Part shown: positions 37,704-44,559 of the stretch, in pieces
How positions within the stretch are numbered: position 1 is the stretch's first letter
Layout: each line of letters begins with the position of its first letter
NCBI GenBank assembly: GCA_937893145.1
Contig: CALBJW010000025.1
Span: forward strand, 1 to 56,737
DNA: 56,737 bases
Direction of reading: 5' to 3'
Source: an uncultured Prevotellaceae bacterium
GTDB lineage: Bacteria; Bacteroidota; Bacteroidia; Bacteroidales; Bacteroidaceae
Made by a program: the position numbers and the translations under genes
The notes under the pieces: model-generated
The model's input: only the letters and a program-made list of their open reading frames with translations
Told to the model about the DNA's origin: nothing
Databases searched by the model: none

Positions 37704-37712
37704 AGTTATAAT

Positions 37713-39005
37713 TTATTTTAATGTTGCATATTGAAAACGGATAAGAGTCAAGAAGTAAGGTACATTGTCAGTTGGCATAGTGTTAACTTCTTTCGCTGCT
37801 TCAACAAATGCCTCGTTATCTATCGAATTTTTTACCACTTCTGTAAGTCCTTCGATAAATCCGCGCTTGTTTGTAGCCCCCAATACAGTATCAACAGTAT
37901 TGCGGTTCTTAGTACTTTTACCTCCCGCATCAGAGTAAGCCTTCAGGGCAGACGCAATTGTCTGGGCTTTGTCCCACAATTCTTGATTGTTAAGCATAGC
38001 TAATATCCAAATTATATATGTGTGAAATTTAACTTTATCTTTATCTATATCGTTTTGTTTAGGTCGTTTTCCTTTTTTTATATACTCAGCAAGTCCTTTA
38101 GGCTCAAGTGCTTTAACTCCAATTATTCCTGCTTGACAATTTTTCTTTAATCCTTCTGCAGTACCAAAAAGTATTTCTGCCTGCCTGTACTCTTCCATCC
38201 CAAATAATTGAATGTACAATTGTTTTGTTCTTTTAATAGGATGCAAAGCAAAAGGAATAAAACCTATTGTTGAATTCATCTTATCCTTATTGAAGAAACT
38301 AAAAATATATCCCATCATTTGTGGTTTAGAGAAACTACAGGCGATAGGTACAAGCAATTTTGTCCAAGAGATTTTTGCTATTGCAAAGTCTGTTCCATCG
38401 TTAACCAAAGGGGAAAAGCCTTCATTGGGCTGTAATGGATTATATGCAATATCATCATACCTATGAGATATCCAGAGTCCATTCCATTGCCTTACCTGAT
38501 TTCCTTTTAATTTATCATTGTTATTTAGGTATTCCCGGTATAATTTTAGTCCTTCAAATATTGAAAGAAGGATTTCTGCATTATCAAAAATGATTGACAA
38601 TCCCCCCTCTACATCTATTGCAAGAGCCGCTCCTAACCAGGAGTATATAACATCGTCATGACTAATCTGGAAATCAATATTCGTAACCTGCCCAGAAGCT
38701 GTAGCAAAACCTTCTTCTTCCGAGGCAGGGTACCCTAAGGCTATACTTGCATCTTTAGCTCCCCTGTCAATTTTTTCCATAAACTCGTCAAGTTTAGCCC
38801 TACGTTCTACAGTAGTCAACGAATTCACTTTTTGTCCTTTTTTCATCTGTACAAACGGGGAATTCTGTGGCCACATCAAATACTTGTTATGGTCAAAGAA
38901 TAGGGGCCAGTACTGTTCAATAAAGAAAGTTCTGGCATCATACTGTGTACCGTATTTCTCGTTGTATGCATCAAGGAAAAGTCTTCCGAAAGTTGATGTT
39001 ATCAT
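37713..39005 (-). CDS. Probable Cas8-like large subunit (small, divergent)
   Basis: Protein of 430 residues between cas3 and cas7. I see no Cys-x-x-Cys zinc finger and no strong family motif; the start ITSTFGRLFLDAYNEKYG and the segment DDVIYSWLGAALAIDVEGG suggest a helical, cytoplasmic protein. By elimination (Cas3, Cas5, Cas6 and Cas7 are accounted for) and position it should be the Cascade large subunit that recognises the PAM and recruits Cas3. It is short compared with the usual 500-700 residues of Cas8b. Codon use is A/T-richer than in the core genes. Confidence 0.6.
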   Translation of the reverse strand: MITSTFGRLFLDAYNEKYGTQYDARTFFIEQYWPLFFDHNKYLMWPQNSPFVQMKKGQKVNSLTTVERRAKLDEFMEKIDRGAKDASIALGYPASEEEGFATASGQVTNIDFQISHDDVIYSWLGAALAIDVEGGLSIIFDNAEILLSIFEGLKLYREYLNNNDKLKGNQVRQWNGLWISHRYDDIAYNPLQPNEGFSPLVNDGTDFAIAKISWTKLLVPIACSFSKPQMMGYIFSFFNKDKMNSTIGFIPFALHPIKRTKQLYIQLFGMEEYRQAEILFGTAEGLKKNCQAGIIGVKALEPKGLAEYIKKGKRPKQNDIDKDKVKFHTYIIWILAMLNNQELWDKAQTIASALKAYSDAGGKSTKNRNTVDTVLGATNKRGFIEGLTEVVKNSIDNEAFVEAAKEVNTMPTDNVPYFLTLIRFQYATLK

Positions 39006-39007
39006 AA

Positions 39008-41152
39008 TTATAAAAATTCAAAAGTTTGATAATTGGAATTTGAGAGTTCTTCCATAATTAATCCTAATTCTTGCGAATAAGCCTTGTCTGGAATGAGGAA
39101 TGGATTGGCTCGCTCTTTTATTCGCTCAAGTTCTCGATACGCTAAGGATTTATAACTACATGGAATCTCGCATAATGATGCTTCCCTATAAGAGCCAGAC
39201 TTATATGCATTTTCATCTTCTTGAGTTATACAGACTACTGAATTAATATTTAACAGTTCAAGCAATGCTGCCTTGTCATTATGGCATAATTCGGATAAAG
39301 TCCATTCGCCATTGACAAATTTCACACCGGAATAGTTTATATTTAAGAATTCAATGTCAGGATATACATAATCCATCATATCTTGAACCTTAGTTTCTTC
39401 AAGTAGTCCATCATCAGGAAGGATATCATAACTACGCCTCAACACATCCTCTTTATATGGAAGCGCATTATTGCCCTCTGCTGGAGCAAGAATATATATA
39501 GGTTTGTAATGTCCAATAGTTTCTTTAGTTCTCTTACGATTGATTCGTCCAAAACGCTGAACCATAGCATCTATTGGGGCACACTCCGTTATCATAAGGT
39601 CGAAACTGATGTCAAGACTTACCTCTACCACTTGTGTGGATATTGCAATACAAGCATCCGTGCTATTGTTAAAGTCTTCACGCAAAAGGCTCTCCAATCT
39701 GTTGCGGTCTCCTCGTTTGAAACGACTATGCAGCAGCATGATTTTTACACCAGAGAAACGCTCGCGCATTTGTCCGTAAAGTTCCTGTGAGCGTTTGACC
39801 TGGTTGCATACTATCAGTATCTTCTGCTTATCTCTCAATGCCGTATTAATCGCCTCTACACAATCATCAAGAGAAGTTGTCTTGTGGATAATATGACGAT
39901 TAAATGTTTTCAAGACATCATCTGATAGTAGAACCTCGTAAACTTTATCTTTTCCCCCAAGCAGTTCCTTTATCCGCTCGTATAGGAGGGACGGCATTGT
40001 TGCAGTTCCAATATGTACACGACATCTAATGCTTGTTAAAACCTCAACTATCTTCAGAACAATAGATTGTGTCTCTTCTGAATAAGTGTGTATCTCATCA
40101 AGTATTACATCCTGTCCCTGTAGGTCCAGAATCAAAGACTCATAACCTTTTATGCCAAATGCGATTCCTGCCAACTGATGAGGAGTAAGCACTTTTACAG
40201 AGGCTCCAACATGATGCTGTAATATTCTTTCTTCTATACAATTATCCTCTATGTATAAGTCCGACGCAGCGTGAAGCAGATGTACTTGTGCTTCGGTTCC
40301 TTTTAAATCATTCTTGATTCGTTCATACATTGCATTAATAGAAGCTTGAAATGGCAATGTGTAAAACACTCTTCCTCTACATCTGCGAAGCAAAAAGTCC
40401 GTTTTCCCTGCTCCTGTAGGTGCCGTTACAAGTGTATGTGGACGAATATCATCAGTTGATGTTAGTGACAATGGGTATAATTCATGCTGACGATTGTAGA
40501 AAGACAAGTCTGGTGTTATAAACATCTTGCTATTATCAATATCTGCTTTTCCAGACAATGCCGAAGCATAGTGGTCGGCAGCCATGAGTAAGCCTCGCCA
40601 TTTGGAAAATCCTCTATTATATTTGATTTTTTGAGTACAATATTGAAGAGAATAATCGTAGTTGTCTTGTGCTTCATCTACAGAAATATGATGCGTGCGC
40701 AATCCAAGTTCTTCAAGTATTCCAAGAGCTGTCATAGACCAATCTTGAAATGCTTGGATATGGTGTTCAAAACTATCTTCTGCCCTGTCAAGATCAAGAA
40801 TTCCAAGACCTCTTACATCCTTGTAAGCTGACTTATGGTGTGCTACTATCATTTCAATAATAGCATCGCGCTTGGATGCATCCACAAGCGATATAAAAAA
40901 CAAAGAAGCTATCTCGTGGCGAAAGAACTCTCCGGGTCTGCGAACATAATTCTTCTTTAATGTCTTTTGGAACAATGGGCTTGTCTTACCAATATCATGA
41001 AGCAATGCACCGCATACAGCAGTATCCACATCCATTTTAAGATACTTAGCAATCTTTTTCGCAACATTTGAAACATCCTTCAAATGCTGCGAAAGTGGCA
41101 GAGCGCCATTTTCTTCACTTTTTGCTAATATGTAATCATAATCACTAATCAT
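39008..41152 (-). CDS. cas3: Cas3 HD nuclease-helicase
   Basis: Effector nuclease-helicase of 714 residues that degrades target DNA after Cascade binding. The N-terminal HD domain has His23 (LSQHLKDV), His52-Asp53 (LLHDIGKTSPLF) and AHHKS near residue 108. The SF2 helicase follows with Walker A APTGAGKTDFLLRR (about 245-258), DEIH box VILDEIHTYSEET, and motif VI QRFGRINRKR. HD and helicase are in one chain, as in I-B. Its start overlaps the cas5 end by 4 bp and its stop is 2 bp before the cas8-like start. Confidence 0.96.
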   Translation of the reverse strand: MISDYDYILAKSEENGALPLSQHLKDVSNVAKKIAKYLKMDVDTAVCGALLHDIGKTSPLFQKTLKKNYVRRPGEFFRHEIASLFFISLVDASKRDAIIEMIVAHHKSAYKDVRGLGILDLDRAEDSFEHHIQAFQDWSMTALGILEELGLRTHHISVDEAQDNYDYSLQYCTQKIKYNRGFSKWRGLLMAADHYASALSGKADIDNSKMFITPDLSFYNRQHELYPLSLTSTDDIRPHTLVTAPTGAGKTDFLLRRCRGRVFYTLPFQASINAMYERIKNDLKGTEAQVHLLHAASDLYIEDNCIEERILQHHVGASVKVLTPHQLAGIAFGIKGYESLILDLQGQDVILDEIHTYSEETQSIVLKIVEVLTSIRCRVHIGTATMPSLLYERIKELLGGKDKVYEVLLSDDVLKTFNRHIIHKTTSLDDCVEAINTALRDKQKILIVCNQVKRSQELYGQMRERFSGVKIMLLHSRFKRGDRNRLESLLREDFNNSTDACIAISTQVVEVSLDISFDLMITECAPIDAMVQRFGRINRKRTKETIGHYKPIYILAPAEGNNALPYKEDVLRRSYDILPDDGLLEETKVQDMMDYVYPDIEFLNINYSGVKFVNGEWTLSELCHNDKAALLELLNINSVVCITQEDENAYKSGSYREASLCEIPCSYKSLAYRELERIKERANPFLIPDKAYSQELGLIMEELSNSNYQTFEFL

Positions 41153-41712
41153 ACTTCTAAAATTGATTGTCCGTCAATCTCTAATGATCCATACATAGGT
41201 TTACCTCCATTGAAACGATTGTATCCAACAAGGAATGCATCATCCGATTTCTCAAAACGAAGTTCAAAGCCTTCAAGTTTGTTGAACCCATCCTCGTCTA
41301 TCTCTTGTATTTCTGGAATAGGTAATAATATGTCTTCGTTTCTACACAAGCATATATGCTGTGTGGAAGCTTTAACAGCATCTTCTTTTGATGAAAAGGC
41401 AAGTGTTAGTTTTGGATAAAGCAAAACACCTCTGTTAAGAATGGAACGGTTACGAATGTATCCGTCCTTCTTCTTTTCCCATCCTCTTGCTTGAGTCACT
41501 TCCTGCTGAACACTCATAGAAGAATACTGCAACTTATGTCGTACAATCCTTTCTATTACACCATGTTTTGCTAACATCTCAGGAAAGAGTTTCTTTTCAA
41601 TACCTTCGATAATTGATGGAGTGAGAAACTGTTGGCTATAAGTTTCGCTATCACGAACAGCTGTCCATGGCTTGATAAAACCAAATGTACCTCTATATGT
41701 TACTATATACAT
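41149..41712 (-). CDS. cas5: Cas5 subunit
   Basis: Cascade subunit of 187 residues that caps the 5' handle of the crRNA. The start MYIVTYRGTFGFIKPWTAVRD and the segment QQFLTPSIIEGI follow the Cas5 pattern (beta-strand, Gly turn, then a Pro-Ser-helix). A glycine-rich patch FNGGKPMYGSL lies near the end. It overlaps cas3 by 4 bp, so the two are coupled. Unusually, it has its own consensus promoter directly upstream. Assignment rests on fold pattern and position. Confidence 0.78.
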   Translation of the reverse strand: MYIVTYRGTFGFIKPWTAVRDSETYSQQFLTPSIIEGIEKKLFPEMLAKHGVIERIVRHKLQYSSMSVQQEVTQARGWEKKKDGYIRNRSILNRGVLLYPKLTLAFSSKEDAVKASTQHICLCRNEDILLPIPEIQEIDEDGFNKLEGFELRFEKSDDAFLVGYNRFNGGKPMYGSLEIDGQSILEV

Positions 41713-41728
41713 AATATTTTCTTTTTTG

Positions 41729-41759
41729 CAAATCTACAAATTTTATTTCTTTCCACAAA
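41729..41759 (-). promoter_or_regulatory. Consensus promoter of cas5-cas3-cas8-cas7
   Basis: Minus strand TTTG at 41759-41756, exactly 19 bp, then TAGATTTG at 41736-41729. Start near 41723 gives a leader of about 11 nt before the cas5 ATG. It lies after the broken kilA-N gene and restores transcription of the interference genes independently of cas6. Confidence 0.8.
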
Positions 41760-41794
41760 GCGTTTTACAAAAACAAGCCTTGTGAAAGTTGATT

Positions 41795-42278
41795 TTATTT
41801 CAACAGTTTTCGTCCTCCTACATCTTCAAGCACTTTCATCTGTTGAATGGCAATCTTGTTAAGTCGTACAAGACGCTCATGCTGAGGTATTCCATCATTG
41901 ATGAAAACGGCATTTATGTTCTCCATATTTGAAAGACAGATGAGTTCGTTGATTGTTGTGCGCGTATGTTCCACCATATCTGCCAGCTTTTGCTTGTAGA
42001 GAAATGGCATTTGTACGGGCTACAAATTCTTTCACACTTATCTTAAAACTATTTAGTCCTGCCTGATTTCTAATTGTGGCGAATTCGCCATAATTAAAAT
42101 CTGGATTATAGATTCGTTCCCAAACTCCCAAGAACTCCATTGTATTACGATTGCGAAGCCAATCTGTCACAAAGAAGTCTCCATCCTTTGCTTTCAACAT
42201 GTCTGTTATACAAATGTATTCTTGGTTGTTAATATAGGATATAGATATTTCTGTGTCTTGGACTACCAACTTTTTCAT
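41795..42278 (-). pseudogene. Broken KilA-N domain gene inside the cas operon
   Basis: KilA-N proteins are phage DNA-binding or antirepressor-like proteins of about 270 residues. From ATG at 42278 the frame gives a good KilA-N start: ISYINNQEYICITDMLKAK, DWLRNRNTMEFLGVWE and NAISLQAKAGRYGGTYAH. Similarity then stops and the frame ends at 41895. The expected C-terminal end (INELICLSNMENINAVFI, HERLVRLNKIAIQQMKVL) follows at once in another frame, ending at 41795. About 120 residues in the middle are missing and the frame is shifted, so the gene is dead. It lies between cas6 and cas5. Confidence 0.8.
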
Positions 42279-42292
42279 ATTTTCATCAGTGT

Positions 42293-43075
42293 TTAATTTG
42301 TTTTTTCTATCATTCCAAATCCCATGCTGCCTTTCTCGCCAAGTCCGCTCTCCCATGCAATTTGCATAAGAGGTTCTGGCAGGTCTATCTGGAACTTGTA
42401 GCGGAATCCCCTTACTCGGGTTCCGTTTTGTTTGTCTGCTTTGATGCGGATAAGGGCTGATTTTGGCTCACTAAGCACTTTGAGATGACAATACTTTTCG
42501 CCTTCGTATTCTTTGCCGTTCACCACCTTGTAGCGAGACAGCAATCCTGTGAGGATGCCAGTTTCGTAGAGTGGATGGTCGGGACGGAGATAATCCATAT
42601 AGCTTCTATCGTTTCGTAGTGAGATACATACTGGTGATAAGGTTTTGAACTCATCTTCGGGATGATACTCTAATGGTCTTACTACCTGTATCTCTCGAAT
42701 CATGAACTCCAGGTCCGACATCCTGTCGTATATTCTGAATGATTGCTGCGTGAAGAGTCCTTGTATGAACTGTTGAACATCTTTCTCTGGTTGGAAACTG
42801 ATGTAAAGATACACTGTGTCAGACTTAATTATCAGGCGCTCACGCTCTTTATCAATTCCAAAATTCGGTACGATTAGGTTAGAGAATGTGAAGAGCTTGA
42901 AGATTTTGCCACCATCAGCGTGCTGATAGCCGTGATCATGAAGATTAGATGTGAATTCCACATCGCTCTTGCTTAGAATGTTGTAAACCGCACATTGAAG
43001 TGGGTACTGGTAGTTGATAGGAATTTCTCTTCTACCAACAGGATTGTTTACTTGTAGAGATAATTTAAATCTCAT
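42293..43075 (-). CDS. cas6: Cas6 crRNA-processing endoribonuclease
   Basis: RNase of 260 residues that cuts the CRISPR precursor in the repeat to leave an 8-nt ATTGAAAC handle. The C-terminal glycine-rich loop reads GLGEKGSMGFGMIE, the family hallmark, and the N-terminal ferredoxin-like half begins MRFKLSLQVNNP. Candidate catalytic histidines lie in LHDHGYQHADGG (about residues 45-51). It is the first gene of the operon, behind a consensus promoter, and is followed by the broken kilA-N gene. Confidence 0.93.
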   Translation of the reverse strand: MRFKLSLQVNNPVGRREIPINYQYPLQCAVYNILSKSDVEFTSNLHDHGYQHADGGKIFKLFTFSNLIVPNFGIDKERERLIIKSDTVYLYISFQPEKDVQQFIQGLFTQQSFRIYDRMSDLEFMIREIQVVRPLEYHPEDEFKTLSPVCISLRNDRSYMDYLRPDHPLYETGILTGLLSRYKVVNGKEYEGEKYCHLKVLSEPKSALIRIKADKQNGTRVRGFRYKFQIDLPEPLMQIAWESGLGEKGSMGFGMIEKTN

Positions 43076-43110
43076 GGCGTTTGTTTTTTAGAAGTGAATA
43101 ATTATTTTTT

Positions 43111-43260
43111 TTGTTTTCGGGTGCAAAGTTATGGGGAGAATGTACCAAAAAGTGATACATGCAAAACTTTTTTTCATTTTTTTTGAAAAAATATAGTATT
43201 AGTTGTTTTCAAGTGCAAATATACATTATTATTTTTTGGTGACAAAGGATTGGGGAGAAA
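43111..43260 (-). promoter_or_regulatory. Tandem promoters of the cas operon
   Basis: Distal promoter, minus strand: TTTG (43246-43243), 19 bp, TATATTTG (43223-43216), a perfect consensus, start near 43210 and leader about 135 nt. Proximal: TAACTTTG (43131-43124) without a good upstream element. The surroundings are an imperfect duplication: TTGTTTTC-nn-GTGCAAA and GGGGAGAA occur in both copies (43111-43140 and 43203-43260). Confidence 0.7.
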
Positions 43261-43311
43261 ATCATTCTTTCTGTGCTTTTTGTTTTGTTAGTGGGTGCTT
43301 GCGTAAAAAAC

Positions 43312-43443
43312 TATAGGGGTTTTGGGGTGAAACATACGGTGGAATGAGGTCATTCTTGCGGTAGTTTGAGGTCATTCTTGCGGTGTTTTGGGTGTGTTTT
43401 TGCGGTAGTTTGAGGTGAAAGTTGCGGTGGTTTTTGCGTTTAT
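43312..43443. repeat. Six 22-bp iteron-like tandem repeats
   Basis: TTGCGGT begins units at 43356, 43378, 43400 and 43422, exactly 22 bp apart; ATACGGT at 43334 and a weaker unit at 43312 extend the series. The units share the pattern TTGCGGTAGTTTGAGGT plus 5 variable bases. A 22-bp period equals two helical turns, as in plasmid iterons. Two related units lie left of the CRISPR array at 28719 and 28741. The adjacent primase-helicase gene makes an origin-like role plausible. Confidence 0.65.
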
Positions 43444-43450
43444 TATGTCT

Positions 43451-43652
43451 GGAACATCTTTGGAACGGAAGTGGAACAGGAAAATGGAACGGGGTAAGTG
43501 GTGGATTTTGTGGGAGTTAGGTGGGGATTTTAGTAGTTTGTTCCGATGTTCCGATGGAAAAGGTAGTGAGAGAGTATAGTAATGAGAGAATAAAAATGTG
43601 GAGGATGGCAGTTTTGGGCTTTCGGAACTGGAACATTTGGAACAATTGGAAC
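43451..43652. repeat. Cluster of GGAAC / GTTCC motifs
   Basis: GGAAC occurs at 43451, 43462, 43473 and 43486 (spacing 11, 11, 13) and at 43624, 43630, 43639 and 43648 (spacing 6, 9, 9); between them GTTCC is found inverted at 43540 and 43548. Ten copies in about 200 bp look like a protein-binding array rather than chance. The stretch holds no convincing gene. Confidence 0.55.
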
Positions 43653-43889
43653 ATTGGGATGTTTTTTCGATTTCTTGTTGTTGTCTTATATATATTATAT
43701 TATTATATAGTATTATATATTAGTGTGCGCGTACCTTTTTTATTCTTAGAAATTCGGTAAAAATGAGCAAGAGAGAGGTAAGAGAGAAGAAATAGGTGTG
43801 ATTTTATACGAAAATACTTATTTAAAATCCTGAATGGGTAGTGAAATGTGGAAATTTGGGGTAGGATGGTAGTTTTTGTTGTAAATAAG

Positions 43890-43920
43890 TTGTAAATAAT
43901 GAAAAATAGTCGTAAATTTG
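43890..43920 (+). promoter_or_regulatory. Promoter of the primase operon
   Basis: TAAATTTG at 43913-43920 with TTGT 19 bp upstream at 43890. Transcription should start near 43927, leaving a leader of almost 190 nt before the ATG at 44114. Confidence 0.55.
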
Positions 43921-43921
43921 C

Positions 43922-44113
43922 ATTGTGATTAGGAAACTTACCACCGATGATATAAACTGCCATTAAAGCCGTCCCGAAAGGACATTCTGCCGTGGACTAA
44001 AAACGCGGTTTCGATACAAGGCGCCTCCAAATGTATAATAAGGTGCTGAGAAAAACATAAATTAATCAGAGAAATAGAAATAATCAATCAATTAAATAAG
44101 AAAGGAAATAAAA
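43922..44113 (+). other. Long 5' leader, possibly structured RNA
   Basis: The leader has no gene but several pairing segments: the hairpin GTCCcgaaaGGAC (about 43970-43982), CCACCG/CGTGG pairing across it, and GGCGCC near 44023. Base composition is richer in G+C than the A/T-rich DNA on both sides, which suggests conservation of an RNA structure. I do not recognise a named RNA family. Confidence 0.4.
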
Positions 44114-44533
44114 ATGGAACTGAAATTCAGAACAATATCTGCACAGCAATTCACGCAGAAGCTTTCTGCACGAATTCAGAAGACTGGCAGGCTTGGATTT
44201 GGTGACAATGAAAAGCAATACATGAGGCTCGATACGGACACATTTGTGAAATTTGTTTCGGCTGATGAGAACCTGCCAATCACTCATATCGTGGTGCTGA
44301 GGTCTCCGGACCCAGATGCATTCCGGATGCGAATATCAGGACAGTACCTCTATCTTGATACTGCGCAAATGTTTGATTTCTATGATATTAATTATGCAAC
44401 AAAGACGCTCTTCCTTGACTTTATCCGAGATGCAACGCTCGATAATGATCCCGCTCTCTGTGGCGAGGTTTACAAGGTGAAGCTCCGAGAAAAGCGTCGA
44501 AAGGCTACGGAGTCGGAAGAACCTGACGAGTAA
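44114..44533 (+). CDS. Unknown small protein upstream of the primase
   Basis: A soluble protein of 139 residues without signal peptide or membrane helix. I do not recognise a family. It starts MELKFRTISAQQFTQKLSAR and ends in a charged tail (KLREKRRKATESEEPDE). It shares the promoter and leader with the primase-helicase gene, which starts 26 bp later, so it may help replication, for example as a DNA-binding or origin-recognition partner; this is inference from position only. Confidence 0.6.
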   Translation: MELKFRTISAQQFTQKLSARIQKTGRLGFGDNEKQYMRLDTDTFVKFVSADENLPITHIVVLRSPDPDAFRMRISGQYLYLDTAQMFDFYDINYATKTLFLDFIRDATLDNDPALCGEVYKVKLREKRRKATESEEPDE

Positions 44534-44559
44534 GCCGATAAATCATCTTACCAAAAAAT

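Noticed and set aside
43521..43760. 79-codon frame in the region between cas6 and the primase gene
   Set aside because: It translates the GGAAC motifs (NWNIWNNWNIG); no start signal and no family.
43970..43982. GTCC-cgaaa-GGAC considered as part of a tRNA
   Set aside because: No cloverleaf, anticodon arm or TTCRA arm could be built around it.
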